A stretch of DNA of 64,000 nucleotides from NCBI RefSeq assembly GCF_018524365.1, contig NZ_JAEKFT010000018.1, forward strand, positions 46,490 through 110,489. Direction: 5' to 3'. Origin of the DNA: Denitromonas iodatirespirans. GTDB taxonomy: Bacteria > Pseudomonadota > Gammaproteobacteria > Burkholderiales > Rhodocyclaceae. This document shows, piece by piece, positions 33,959-44,100 of this stretch. The notes under the pieces were generated by a model that saw nothing but the letters and a program-made list of their open reading frames with translations, made no database searches and was not told where the DNA came from. A program made the translations under genes and the position numbers. Every line of letters starts with the position of its first letter. Within the stretch, counting starts at the first letter, position 1.

Positions 33959-36223
33959 TCAGAACATGAGGCTCGCGGTCAGCTGCGCCGAGAGCGGCGT
34001 GCCCGGCGTGTAGCGCCGACCGTTGTTGTTGAGCGTGGCGATGTATTCCTTGTCGAACAGGTTGTACACGTTCAGCTGCAGGTTGAGATTCTTGTTCACG
34101 CGGTAGCTGGCCATGGCGTCGAACACCCAATAGTCGGGGATCTCCGGCATGTTGGTGGTGTCGGCGTTGCTATTGGGGGAGACGTCGCGCCGCTGCGTGC
34201 CGACATAGCGCCCGCCACCGCCGATGGTGATGTTGTGCGGCAGCTGGTAAGTGGTCCATAGCGTGGCGGCCACCTTGGGGGTCCAGCGCACGCCGGCGCC
34301 GTCGTCGCGGCTCTCGGAAGTGCCGTTGCCCTCGAGCAGCTTGGCGTCCATGGTGGTCAGCCCGGCGCTGATCTGCCAGCGGCGGGTGAGCTGGCCGACC
34401 ACCCCCAGCTCGACGCCCTGCACGCGCTGCTTGCCCACTTGCACCACACTGGTGGGGTCGAGCGGATCGGTGCGTGCGAGCAGGTTCTTGGTGTCGCTGC
34501 GGTACAGCGCCGCGGTCAAGGCCAGACGGCGGTCCATCAGTTCCCACTTGGTCCCCAGCTCGATGTTGGTCGCCTCTTGCGGGTCGAGCTCGGCGCTGTT
34601 GATGTTCACGTTGCCGCTCGAGTTGGCGGTGTTGGCGCGCAGCTGGAAGTCGTCGCTGCCGGGCGGCTTCTCGGCGTTGGCGTAGGCCACGTAGATGCTG
34701 CCGTTGGCGGCCGGCTTGTAGAGCAGGCCGAGCTTCCAGCTGGTCAGCGTGCCGGACTTGTCGAAGGCGTCGGTCGGGTCGGTCGGGTCGGCCGGATCGA
34801 AGCTGTACTCGGCGTCGTAGCGCTCGAGGCGCAAGCCGGCGGTCAGGTCCCAGCGCTCGGTCAGGCCGATGGTGTCGAAGGCGTAGGCGGCCACGGTGTC
34901 GATCTGGCCCTTGGCGCGGCCGGCGAATTCGAGCGCGGGGAAGGCGGCGTTGGGGTCGGGGTTGTACAGATTGCCGTCGACGGTGTCGGCGGTGAAGTCG
35001 CGGGTGTTGATCTTTTCGCGGATCAGCTCGATGCCGGCGGTCAGGTCGTGGCTGACGCTGCCGGTGACGAAGCTGCTGCGCAGATTGGTCTGGTTGGTGA
35101 GGATGGTGTTTTCGTCGAAGTCGTCCTGGCGGCGCAGTTGCACGGTCCAGTTGGCCGGGTCGGCAGCGGTCACGTCCAGCGTGTTGGGCGCGTTGAGCGC
35201 CGAGGAGCTCTTGAGCCGGCCCCAGCGCGTCAGGTTGCTGATCGTGGTGCGCTCGCCCAGGTCGTGTTCGATGCGCGCGGTGAGCATGTCGGCATAGACA
35301 TGCTGGTAGTCGTCCTTGTCGCCGTAGAAGTTGTCCGAATCGACCTCTGCGGGCGAGACGCCTGCCTGCGCGCCGCCGACGTCGAACTCGGCGTCATAGA
35401 AGCCATCCAGCCCGATGGTCGGCACGCCGCCGTCGGGGCGGTTGTGCTGCTCGATGTGCTGGTAGTAGAAGTAGGTGCGCGTCGGCGTGCCGAGACCGAA
35501 GGCGATCGACGGTGCGAAGCCGAAGCTCTCGTTGCTCACCTTGTCGCGGCCGGGGACGCCGCCGTCTTCCTTCATCAGGTTCAGGCGCAGCGCGGTGCCG
35601 GCGATGCCGAGGTCGAGCTGGCGGTTGATGTCCACGGTGAGGCGTTTCTTGTCGCCACTGGCGAGGCTCAGCGCGCCGCCGGTGAAATTGTCGGCCAGCG
35701 GCAGCTTGGTGGCCATGTTCACATAGCCGGCGCCCGCGCCGCGGCCGATGTCGGCGCCCGCGGGGCCCTTGATCACTTCGACCTGTTCGGTGTTGAAGGT
35801 GTCGCGCGTCACCGCGCCCAGATCGCGCACGCCGTCGACGAGGATCGCCCCCTGGGTATCGGAGCCGCGCATGAAGATCGAGTCGCCCAGGCTGGTGCGC
35901 CCGCCCTCGCCGAGTTGCAGCGTCACCCCCGGCGTGTTGCGCAGCGCTTCGGACAGCGAGGCGACGCCTTGTTCCTGCAGAATCTCTTTCTTGATGACGG
36001 TGACGGTCTGCGGGGTATCGACCAGCGGTTGCGTGAACTTGGGCGACGAGACGGTCTCGGCCTTGTAGGTCGCTTCGGTCTGACCGGTGACCTTGACTGT
36101 CGGCAGCGTGGCGTCGGCCAGCGCCAGGCCGGGCACGGACAGGCTCAACAGGGTGAGGGCGGCGCTGGGAATGAGGCGCGGCTGCTGGGCAGGCGCGTGC
36201 TTGTGGCTCTCGATGTGGGCCAT
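33959..36223 (-). CDS. TonB-dependent siderophore receptor (Fiu/PiuA-like)
   Basis: 754 residues. A signal peptide ends near LALADA; a TonB box-like LPTVKVTG follows, then the plug domain (FTQPLVDTPQTVTVIKKEIL, ALRNTPGVTLQLGEGG, FMRGSDTQGAILVDGVRD) and a beta-barrel ending in LSAQLTASLMF with terminal Phe. Plug features match catecholate receptors of the Fiu type. ATG 36223 follows GGAGAGAA. A Fur box lies about 100 bp upstream. It leads the three-gene iron operon. Confidence 0.94.
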   Translation of the reverse strand: MAHIESHKHAPAQQPRLIPSAALTLLSLSVPGLALADATLPTVKVTGQTEATYKAETVSSPKFTQPLVDTPQTVTVIKKEILQEQGVASLSEALRNTPGVTLQLGEGGRTSLGDSIFMRGSDTQGAILVDGVRDLGAVTRDTFNTEQVEVIKGPAGADIGRGAGAGYVNMATKLPLADNFTGGALSLASGDKKRLTVDINRQLDLGIAGTALRLNLMKEDGGVPGRDKVSNESFGFAPSIAFGLGTPTRTYFYYQHIEQHNRPDGGVPTIGLDGFYDAEFDVGGAQAGVSPAEVDSDNFYGDKDDYQHVYADMLTARIEHDLGERTTISNLTRWGRLKSSSALNAPNTLDVTAADPANWTVQLRRQDDFDENTILTNQTNLRSSFVTGSVSHDLTAGIELIREKINTRDFTADTVDGNLYNPDPNAAFPALEFAGRAKGQIDTVAAYAFDTIGLTERWDLTAGLRLERYDAEYSFDPADPTDPTDAFDKSGTLTSWKLGLLYKPAANGSIYVAYANAEKPPGSDDFQLRANTANSSGNVNINSAELDPQEATNIELGTKWELMDRRLALTAALYRSDTKNLLARTDPLDPTSVVQVGKQRVQGVELGVVGQLTRRWQISAGLTTMDAKLLEGNGTSESRDDGAGVRWTPKVAATLWTTYQLPHNITIGGGGRYVGTQRRDVSPNSNADTTNMPEIPDYWVFDAMASYRVNKNLNLQLNVYNLFDKEYIATLNNNGRRYTPGTPLSAQLTASLMF

Positions 36224-36319
36224 CGGGTTCTCTCCGGGGATTGGGAAGGGGTTGGCTGGCTTCCCGCGCCGGATCTCGATGGCTGGGTGGCTGACTGGAT
36301 GATTAAATTTGCGGTTGCG

Positions 36320-36338
36320 AATGATAGTGGTTCGCATT
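36320..36338. promoter_or_regulatory. Fur box
   Basis: AATGATAGTGGTTCGCATT matches the 19-bp Fur consensus layout (AATGATAAT-type left half, inverted right half). It sits about 97 bp upstream of the siderophore receptor ATG in an AT-rich patch, so iron repression of the operon is expected. Confidence 0.75.
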
Positions 36339-36357
36339 CGCGATGGTCAAGCATTAT

Positions 36358-36392
36358 CGGCGGACGGCGGACGGCGGACGGCGGACGGCGGG
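36358..36392 (+). repeat. heptanucleotide tandem repeat
   Basis: Four perfect copies of CGGCGGA followed by CGGCGGG. It lies between the Fur box and the end of the ABC permease gene and is non-coding. Copy number may vary by slippage. Confidence 0.85.
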
Positions 36393-36471
36393 CCGCCGCC
36401 ATCGGGCGCAGGTATCGAGGGCGGCGCGTGGACGGACGCGAGCGCCCGTCACCGGTTCTCGCGCCGGGGAC

Positions 36472-37605
36472 TCAGTCCATGGTGCGGCGGAAGGTCTTGA
36501 TGCCGACCGCCAGCACCGCCAGGATGAAGGCGCCGATTGGCCAGATCTGCCCCCACAGCATGTCCAGCCCGACCCCCTTGAGCATGACGCCGCGCACCAT
36601 GATCAGGAAGTGGGTCAGCGGCAGCAGGTTGCCGATCGCCTGCGCCCACTCAGGCATGCCGCGGAAGGGGAACATGAAGCCCGACAGCAGGATCGAGGGC
36701 AGGAAGAAGAAAAAGGTCAGCTGCATGGCCTGCAGCTGGTTGCGCGCGATCGAGCTGAAGGTGATGCCGAGCGTGAGATTGGCGCAGATGAACAGCAGCA
36801 CCAGCGCGTAGAGCAACCACAGGCTGCCGAGCATCGGCACCTCAAAGATCCAGCGCGCGGCGAGCAGCACCAGCGTGACCTGGATCAGGCCGATGAGGAT
36901 GTAGGGCACGATCTTGCCGGTCATCACCTCGAAGGCGGTGGCCGGGGTGGACAGCAGATTTTCGAAGGTGCCGCGCTCGCGCTCGCGGGTCATCGCCAGG
37001 CCGGTCATCAGCACCATGGTCATGGTCAGGATCACGCCGAGCAGGCCGGGCACGATGTTGTAGGCGGTGCGGTTTTCGGGGTTGTAGCGGCGGTGGACGC
37101 GCAGATCGATCAGCTGCGGATCGGCGCCGGGGGTGCGCATCGCGCCGGGCAGGTCGGGGGCGAACACCGAGCGGCCGAGCTTGTTGAGCACCGAGATCGC
37201 CCCGCCGGCGGCGACCGGATCGGTGGCGTCGGCCTCGACCAGCAGCTGCGGCTTGAGGCCGCGCACCAGGTCGCGGTTGAAGTCGCGCGGGAAGGTGACG
37301 ACGAACTGAACCGCGCCGCGCGCCAGCAGTTCGGTGGCCTCAGCGTCGGCGCGCACGCTGCCGACGATGCGAAAGTAGTCGCTGTTTTCCATGGCCGCCA
37401 CCCAGGCGCGCGAGAAGGGGCCGGTGTCATGCATCACCACCGCGGTCGGCAGGTGCTTGGGATCGGTGTTGATGGCGAAGCCGAACAGCATCAGCTGCAG
37501 CAGCGGGATGCCGATGATCATGCCGAAGGTGAGCCGGTCGCGGCGCAGCTGGATGAACTCCTTGACGATGATGCCCAGCCAGCGGGAGAGGGAGAATCCG
37601 TTCAT
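36472..37605 (-). CDS. ABC-2 type exporter permease (YbhS/YhhJ-like)
   Basis: 377 residues: an N-terminal helix (FGMIIGIPLLQLMLFGFAI), a large periplasmic loop, then five helices including the ABC-2 signature region TRERERGTFENLLSTP. Such permeases pair with a HlyD protein and an ATPase to export drugs or small molecules. Its ATG overlaps the ATPase stop (ATGA). Only one permease is present, where ybhFSR-type systems have two, so it may act as a homodimer. Confidence 0.92.
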   Translation of the reverse strand: MNGFSLSRWLGIIVKEFIQLRRDRLTFGMIIGIPLLQLMLFGFAINTDPKHLPTAVVMHDTGPFSRAWVAAMENSDYFRIVGSVRADAEATELLARGAVQFVVTFPRDFNRDLVRGLKPQLLVEADATDPVAAGGAISVLNKLGRSVFAPDLPGAMRTPGADPQLIDLRVHRRYNPENRTAYNIVPGLLGVILTMTMVLMTGLAMTRERERGTFENLLSTPATAFEVMTGKIVPYILIGLIQVTLVLLAARWIFEVPMLGSLWLLYALVLLFICANLTLGITFSSIARNQLQAMQLTFFFFLPSILLSGFMFPFRGMPEWAQAIGNLLPLTHFLIMVRGVMLKGVGLDMLWGQIWPIGAFILAVLAVGIKTFRRTMD

Positions 37606-38525
37606 GCGTCGGGGTCCGGCGCGTCGCGCATGAGGTGGATGAAGGCGTCTTCGAGCGAGGGCTCGACCGGCTCGGCGTCCAGTTCGCGCTTGGCGCAGAA
37701 GTCTTTCAGACCGGCGGCCAGGCCGTCGGCGTCCTGCCCGCTGACATGCAGGCGGGCGCCGAAGCTGGCCACCTGATCGACACCGTCGAGGGCGCGCAGC
37801 GCGTCGGCCAGGCCGGGCGCGTCGCCGCCGTCGATGGCCCAGGTGTGCAGGTGCTGGCCGGCGATGATCTCGTCGCCGGTGCCCGAGGCCAGCATCTGCC
37901 CGTAGGCCAGGTAGGCCAGGCGGTGGCAGCGCTCGGCCTCGTCCATGTAGTGGGTGGAGACCAGCACCGTGATGCCGTCGGCCGACAGGCGGTGGATCTC
38001 TTCCCAGAAGTCGCGCCGCGCCTTGGGGTCTACGCCGGCCGTGGGTTCGTCGAGCAGCAGCAGGCGTGGCTCATGCAGTAGGCAGGCGGCCAGCGCCAGG
38101 CGCTGTTTCCAACCGCCCGAAAGCGTGCCGGCGAGCTGGTCGCGCCGACCTTCCAGACCGAGGTCGGCCAAGGCGCGGGTGACTGCTTCGCGCCGCCCGC
38201 GCATGCCGAACATGCGCGCCACGAAGTCGAGGTTTTCGGCGATGGTGAGGTCTTCCCACAGCGAAAAGCGCTGCGTCATGTAGCCCACCTGGCGCTTGAT
38301 CTCGCGCGATTGGCGCATCACGTCCAGCCCCAGGCAGGTGCCTTCGCCGCTGTCGGGGGTGAGCAGGCCGCAGATCATGCGGATCGAGGTGGTCTTGCCG
38401 CTGCCGTTGGGGCCGAGAAAGCCGAAGATCTCGCCCGGGCGCACCTGCAGGGCCAGGTCGCGCACCACATGGTGGGTGCCGAAATGCTTGTTGAGGCCGC
38501 GCACATCGATGGCCAGCTCAGCCAC
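37602..38525 (-). CDS. ABC transporter ATPase (YbhF-like)
   Basis: 307 residues with Walker A GPNGSGKTT, Q-loop YMTQRFSLWEDLT, signature LSGGWKQRLALA, Walker B RLLLLDEPTAGVDP and switch His in STHYMDEAER. GTG 38525 is preferred as start: the domain begins right after (ELAIDVRGLNKHFG), GGGAG lies upstream and the overlap with the HlyD gene is only 8 bp. A single nucleotide-binding domain, unlike the fused double domain of E. coli YbhF. Confidence 0.93.
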   Translation of the reverse strand: MAELAIDVRGLNKHFGTHHVVRDLALQVRPGEIFGFLGPNGSGKTTSIRMICGLLTPDSGEGTCLGLDVMRQSREIKRQVGYMTQRFSLWEDLTIAENLDFVARMFGMRGRREAVTRALADLGLEGRRDQLAGTLSGGWKQRLALAACLLHEPRLLLLDEPTAGVDPKARRDFWEEIHRLSADGITVLVSTHYMDEAERCHRLAYLAYGQMLASGTGDEIIAGQHLHTWAIDGGDAPGLADALRALDGVDQVASFGARLHVSGQDADGLAAGLKDFCAKRELDAEPVEPSLEDAFIHLMRDAPDPDA

Positions 38526-39489
38526 GGCGCACGCTCCCGGCCACCACGTCCACCGGCTGGCCGGGGCGCAGGCGGGGGGCCACTTCGGGTGCCGGCACGG
38601 CCTCGACACGGAACACCAGTTGGGCGCGCATCTTCTCGCTGTAGATCACTGGCGGGGTGTATTCGGCCTCGCGGGCGATGAAGTCGATGCGGGCACGGAA
38701 GGCCTCGCCGCAGCCGTCGCAGCGCACCTCGACGCTGTCGCCGGGCTGCAGCCCGGGCAGCGCCGCCTGCGGCACGAAGAAGCGCACGCGGCGCTTGTCG
38801 TCGGGCAGCAGGCTGGCCACCGGCTGGCCGGCGCCGACCCATTCGCCGGGCTGGAAATAGGTGTCGGCCACCTCGCCGGCGGTCGGTGCGTCAACCTGCT
38901 TGTGCGCGACCAGCCAGGCCTGACGCGCCGCCTCGGCGGCGGCGGCCTGCTGCTCCGCTTCGGCGCCGGCGATCTCGGCGTCGCGGCCGAGGCTGTCGCG
39001 ATAGTTGGCCAGCTGCTGGCGGGCGGCATCGAGCGCGGCCGCATCGCGGCGGCGGGCGGCGATCGCCTCGTCCAGCGCCGCCTGGGCCACGAAACCGCGC
39101 CCGGCCAGCGCCTGCTGCTGCGCCAGACGGCTTTGCGACAGCGCCAGCGCACTGGCCGCGGCGCGCACCTGCGCTTCGAGCGCGGCGATTTCGGTTTGCC
39201 GGCGCGGGGTCTGCAGATTGGTGCTGCGGGCGCGGGCGGCCTCGACCCGGGCCCGGGCGGCGGCCAGCGATTGGCTGTCGGGGTCGGCGGCGATGTCGAA
39301 CACCGGTGCGCCGGCCGCCACCCGGCTGCCGCGCGGCTGGTCGAGGCGCGCCAGGTAGCCGGCCTGCGGCGCGGCGAGGTAGAGGAATTCGCCTTCGACA
39401 TAGCCGTGCCAGAGCGTCTCCGGTGGCGCGGAACAGGCGCCGGCGAGCAGGGCGCCAAGCAGCAGGGTGGAGAGCGTGCGCAGTGTCAT
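38518..39489 (-). CDS. HlyD-family membrane fusion protein (lipoprotein)
   Basis: 323 residues. The N-terminus LLLGALLAGACSAPP carries a lipobox ending at Cys19 or so, indicating a lipid anchor. Biotinyl-lipoyl-like halves flank a long Ala/Arg/Glu-rich coiled coil (about residues 75-190). It links the inner-membrane ABC unit to an outer-membrane channel. Its ATG overlaps the TetR stop. Confidence 0.9.
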   Translation of the reverse strand: MTLRTLSTLLLGALLAGACSAPPETLWHGYVEGEFLYLAAPQAGYLARLDQPRGSRVAAGAPVFDIAADPDSQSLAAARARVEAARARSTNLQTPRRQTEIAALEAQVRAAASALALSQSRLAQQQALAGRGFVAQAALDEAIAARRRDAAALDAARQQLANYRDSLGRDAEIAGAEAEQQAAAAEAARQAWLVAHKQVDAPTAGEVADTYFQPGEWVGAGQPVASLLPDDKRRVRFFVPQAALPGLQPGDSVEVRCDGCGEAFRARIDFIAREAEYTPPVIYSEKMRAQLVFRVEAVPAPEVAPRLRPGQPVDVVAGSVRRG

Positions 39490-40049
39490 GAGGCAGGCCT
39501 TTGCGCGCCATTAGCGGTGAGCAGGCGCATCAGTTCGTGGGTGCCGGTGGCGATGTCGGCGGCCGAGACCTCGCTCTGGCGGGCGTGATGCATCACCGAC
39601 AGGCCGACCACGGCGGCATGGACGAGCAGCACCTGGGGCGGCGTGGCGTCCAGGCCGCGGCGCTCAAGCAGGGCGGCGATGCCCTGGCGGATGCGCAGGA
39701 TCATCGCTTCGAGCGAGGCATGCAGCGCCGGTTCGCTGTCGGCCGCGACGATCAGCCCGAGCATGACGCGCACCGGCGCCTGTTGCGGAATCAGCTGGCC
39801 GAGCTGGTCGCCCAGCGCCGCCGGCGGCGCGCTGCCGGCACGGCCCAGCTCGGCCAGCACATGCTCGACGGCTGCCTCGGCCACCGCCAGCAGCAGGGCG
39901 TTGCGGGTCGGGAAATAGTAGGTCAGGTGGCTTTGCGTGAGCCCGGCGGCTTTCGCCACGCGCGGCTGGGTCAAGGCGGCGATGCCTTGTGTCTGCAGCA
40001 GATCGACGCCAGCGTCGAGGATGCGGGCTCGGGGACTCATGAGGGGCAT
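39486..40049 (-). CDS. TetR-family repressor of the HlyD-ABC operon
   Basis: About 187 residues. The N-terminal helix-turn-helix reads TQPRVAKAAGLTQSHLTYYFPTRNALL; the rest is an all-helical ligand-binding domain. ATG 40049 and ATG 40040 are both possible starts. It heads the operon and overlaps the HlyD gene, so it most likely represses its own promoter through the palindrome just upstream. Confidence 0.9.
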   Translation of the reverse strand: MPLMSPRARILDAGVDLLQTQGIAALTQPRVAKAAGLTQSHLTYYFPTRNALLLAVAEAAVEHVLAELGRAGSAPPAALGDQLGQLIPQQAPVRVMLGLIVAADSEPALHASLEAMILRIRQGIAALLERRGLDATPPQVLLVHAAVVGLSVMHHARQSEVSAADIATGTHELMRLLTANGAQRPAS

Positions 40050-40058
40050 CCGGTATGA

Positions 40059-40078
40059 ATTTGGTAAAGCTACCAAAT
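40059..40078. promoter_or_regulatory. TetR operator palindrome
   Basis: Perfect inverted repeat ATTTGGTA / TACCAAAT around AAGC, 10 bp upstream of ATG 40049. An AT-rich palindrome in this position in a GC-rich genome is a strong candidate operator. The following 170 bp to 40249 show no gene. Confidence 0.75.
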
Positions 40079-40249
40079 CGAGGTGCGAGAGACAAGCAGG
40101 CCTCGACGCCGGCGGCCGATGCGCAGGGAGTCGGGCGGTGGGGGGCTTCAGCCTGCCAGGGGGGGCGCGATGGCCGTGCACGCAGCGGTGCATGCCAGGG
40201 CAGAGTGATGTCGAACCGCGGGCGACGCCCTGTGCCGCCGGACCGCGTG

Positions 40250-40612
40250 TCAGGCAGCGATCCAGGTTTTGGCTTCGGCCAGCGCCTCGCCGAGGAAGAT
40301 CTTGACGGGGCAGGGAATCGCAAACCCGAACATGCGCGTCATGTTGGCGATCCAGGTGTGATCGGTGACGACGGCGATTTTCTCCCAGGCGCGAAAGTGG
40401 GCGATGCCGACCTTTATGTCGTCCCACATCGCAGCGGCCGTGAAGCCGGTGAATTGCGGGCCCACTTCATACAGGAGTCGAATCTGGTCGTGCTTCTCGT
40501 GCGCGGCATCGATCGCCGGGATGAGAACGGTTTCATAGTCGGCGGCATCCACTTGGCCGGATGCGGAAACGCCGACGACATTGTCGGGAAGGTCTGGTAT
40601 TCGTTCGATCAT
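40250..40612 (-). CDS. SpoIIAA-like STAS/SEC14-type protein
   Basis: 120 residues matching the SpoIIAA-like family: GVSASGQVDAADYETVLIPA, IRLLYEVGPQFTGFTAAAMWDD and IAVVTDHTWIANMTRMFG. Members are small cytosolic proteins of unknown role that may bind hydrophobic ligands. ATG 40612 is preferred (GGGAG 7 bases upstream). Confidence 0.85.
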   Translation of the reverse strand: MIERIPDLPDNVVGVSASGQVDAADYETVLIPAIDAAHEKHDQIRLLYEVGPQFTGFTAAAMWDDIKVGIAHFRAWEKIAVVTDHTWIANMTRMFGFAIPCPVKIFLGEALAEAKTWIAA

Positions 40613-40661
40613 GAGCATTCTCCCTACGAGGTGAATGGTGGCCACGGCGGTCATGGCCGGC

Positions 40662-40847
40662 TCAAGCATCCTTGGCGTTCTCGCCCGCCTGTTGGGCGGC
40701 ATGATGCGCCACGGCAAAAGCTTTGCTTTCGTCGCCACCGTATTGCTCACAGGCGTTGTTGAATGCTTTGAGGAAGGCTTTCTTCTGGTGCTGCGTATAT
40801 TTTTGGACCTGCTCGTCGGGCAGGTCGCTGATCGATGAATAGGGCAT
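40662..40847 (-). CDS. chaB: ChaB-family protein
   Basis: 61 residues: MPYSSISDLPDEQVQKYTQ, HQKKAFLKAFNNACEQYGGD and AFAVAHHAA are typical of ChaB, a small protein once linked to the ChaA cation antiporter. chaA is not here. GGAGACAGG precedes ATG 40847. It is 49 bp upstream of the SpoIIAA-like gene in the same direction. Confidence 0.88.
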   Translation of the reverse strand: MPYSSISDLPDEQVQKYTQHQKKAFLKAFNNACEQYGGDESKAFAVAHHAAQQAGENAKDA

Positions 40848-41132
40848 GGCCTGTCTCCTCGGCGCTCGGGCGCCGGTCATGGTCCAGGATGTGTGCCGGG
40901 CCGATGGCCCTTGCCCGGCATGTGCTTCGCACTTGCTGCGGACGGTCGCTTCTGCGGGGCGCAGCGTCGAACTGGCGGGGCCCTGCGGGGGGATCTCCCT
41001 GCCGCTCGGGGCCTTTTCAAAGAGGGATCGGATCCGCGTGCCGGAAGTTCCCGCCATGACGCCTGTCGGGGATATCGCGCGCCGCGAGGCGGGCGCTCTA
41101 CGTCTTGGTGCCGCCGCAACGACACGCGCGGA

Positions 41133-44100
41133 TCATGGCGTCTGGGCTTCCGGGCGGTGCGGTGCGGCAGTGGCGCGCCAGCGCTGGCGCCAGACATCGG
41201 CCGGTTCGGGTTTGCCGAACATGTAGCCTTGCAGCTGATCGCAGCGGTGGGTGGCCAGGAAGTGGCGCTGGCCTTCCGTTTCGACGCCTTCGGCCACCAC
41301 CTTCAGGCCCAGGCTGTGCGCCAGCGCCAGGGTGGCGGCGCTGATGGCGGCGTCGTTGGGATCGGTTTCGATGTCGCGCACGAAACTGCGGTCGAGCTTG
41401 AGCGTCTGGATCGGCAGGCGCTTGAGATAGGCCAGCGAGGAGTAGCCGGTGCCGAAATCGTCGATCGCCAGCCGGACGCCGATGCTGCGCAGGGCATGCA
41501 GTTGCGCGATGGCGTGTTCGGGGTTGGCCATGGCGGTGCTCTCGGTGATCTCCAGTTCCAGATCGCCGGGGCCGAGCCCGTGGCGTGTCAGCGCCGTGCT
41601 CACCTGGTCGTGCAAGGCGGCGGCGCGCAGTTGGCAGGCCGACAGGTTAACGGCCATGCGGGCGATCCGGATGCCCTCGGCGCGCCACTGCGCCAGCTGG
41701 CCGCAGGCTTCGTCGAGCACCCAGGCGCCGATGGCTTCGATCATGCCGGTTTCTTCGGCGACCGGGATGAAGGCCATCGGCGGGACCAGCCCGCGTGCCG
41801 GATGCTGCCAGCGGATCAGCGCTTCGACGGCGGTCAGCTGGCCGCTGTGGGTGTCGACCTGCGGTTGGTAGTGCAGCACGAATTGCTGCGCCTCGAGTGC
41901 GGCGCGCAGTTCGGTCTCGAGCGCCATGCGCTCGGCCGCGGCGGTGTTCATGGCCGGGGTGAAGAACTGCACGTTGTTCCGGCCTTGTTCCTTGGCGTGG
42001 TACATCGCCGTGTCGGCGTTCTTCATCAGGGTGTCGGTGTCGGAGCCGTCGTCGGGGAACACGGCGACGCCGATGCTCGGGCTCGAATGCATCGGCGTGC
42101 CGTCGAGCGGGTAGGGGCGGGCGAGCGATTCGCGGATGTCGCGCGCGACCGTCAGCGCGTCGGCCGCGGCGCTCATGGCGGTGGTGACGACGACGAATTC
42201 GTCGCCGCCCAGCCGCGCCACGATGTCGCTCTCGCGCACACACTGGCGCAGCCGCTGGGCGACCTGCTGCAGCAGGCGGTCGCCCACATGGTGGCCGAGC
42301 GTGTCGTTGATCAGCTTGAAGCGATCCATGTCGATGAACATGACGGCAAGGTGGTGCTTTTCGCGCCGCGACATGTGGATGGCTTGCTTGAGGCGGCTCT
42401 CCAGGCTGTAGCGGTTGATCAGGCCGGTGAGGTCGTCATGGTGGGCGAGGTACTGGATGCGCTCTTCGGCGGCTTTGCGATCGCTGATGTCGGTGAAGCT
42501 GGCCATGTAGTGCGTCAGCTCGCCGCCGTCGTTTCGGATCACCGAGATCGCCGCCCATTTGGGGTAGGTGCTGCCGTCCTTGCGCCGATCGATCAGTTCG
42601 CCTTGCCAGAAGCCGGTGTCCTGCAGCGCGGCCCACATGCCGCGATACACCTCGGCCGGCGTGGCGCCGGAGGCGAGGATCTTCGGGTCGCGGTCGATGA
42701 CCTCGTCGAGCTGGTAGCCGGTCAGCGCGGTGAAGGCCGGGTTGACGCTGACGATGCGGTTGTGGGTGTCGGTGATGACGATCGCCTCGCCGGCGCGCTC
42801 GAAGATGTTGGCATGCAGGCGCAGGCTTTGTTCGGTGCGTTTGCGCTCGGTCACGTCCTGGATCAGGGCGATGCGTTCGGGCTGCTCCTGGGTCTGGATC
42901 CGCTCGGTCCACATCACCGCATCGATGATGCGGCCGTCGCTGGTGCGATGCTGATACTCGCCGGACATGCGGCCGGTCGGGGTGTTGCTCAAGGCGGCGA
43001 TCAGGCGCGGGACGTCGCGCACCGGATGCAGGTCGATCAGCCGCATCTGCTGGAACTGCTCGCGGCTGAACCCGTAGTGGGCGATGGCGGCGTCGTTGAC
43101 GTCGATGAAGCGCAGCGAGTTCTCGTCGAACAGCCACATCGGTTGCGGGCTGTTGGCGAACAGCAGGCGGTAGCGCGCTTCGCTGTGGCGCACCGCCGCC
43201 TCGACCCGGTGCCGTTCGGTAATGTCGCGCACGAAGCCGAACAGCCGGCCACCGGCGATCGGCCAGTGGCTGACGGTGATTTCGACCGGCACGCGGGTGC
43301 CGTCCTTGCGCCGGTACTCGGTCGCGATCAGGCCGCCGCCCCCGCCGGTGACGATGTCGTGGATCTGGAGCAGCGCCTCTTCGGGCGATTTGTCGGCCTC
43401 CAGATCGGCCATGCGCAGCGCGAGCAGCTCGGCACGTGAATAGCCCAGCAGGCGTTCGCAGGCGCGGTTGGCATCGACGATGCGGCCGCTCATGTCGAGG
43501 GCCCAGAAGGCGTCCGGCGAGGTGGCGGTGACGGCGCGGAATTCCGCTTCGCGCTGGGCGATGTTGACCTGCATGGCGGTGAAGGCCCGGCCCAGCCCGC
43601 TCAGCTCGCTGTCGGCCAGATCGGGCAGGGGCGTGTCGTAGCGACCGCGTGCCATGGCCTCGCCGGCGCGGGCCAGTTGCTCCAGCGGGCTGAAGGCGCG
43701 CCGGATCGTCCACACCAGCAAGGCGGCGATGAGGAGGGCGCCGAACACCACGCCGGCCGCCAGGGTGGCTTCGGAGTGCGCCGCGCCCTCGGTGACGACA
43801 CGCTCGGGCAGGGTGTAGAACAGGGTCAGGTAGCGTTCCGGGTGCAGCGGATCGTAGTGGATGCGGCGGGCGATGCCCCAGGCCGGCCCGTCGCGGCCGT
43901 CGAAGGCGACCACCGTCGGCCGCTGCGCGGCCTTGTCGGTAGCCTGCGCCAGTTGCGGGAATTGCGCAAACCAGGTGGCCCCGGGGTCGGCTTCGGCCGG
44001 CGTGCGGGGCAGGCCCGGGGCATGCAGGTAGTGGCCGGCTTCGTCGGCCAGATAGGCGCTGACCTGGTCGGGCAGGTTGTCGAGGATGGCGCTCGTCAGC

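Noticed and set aside
34439..36811. Open frame of about 790 codons opposite the siderophore receptor
   Set aside because: Antisense composition, no domain, and it runs through the Fur box and the heptamer repeat.
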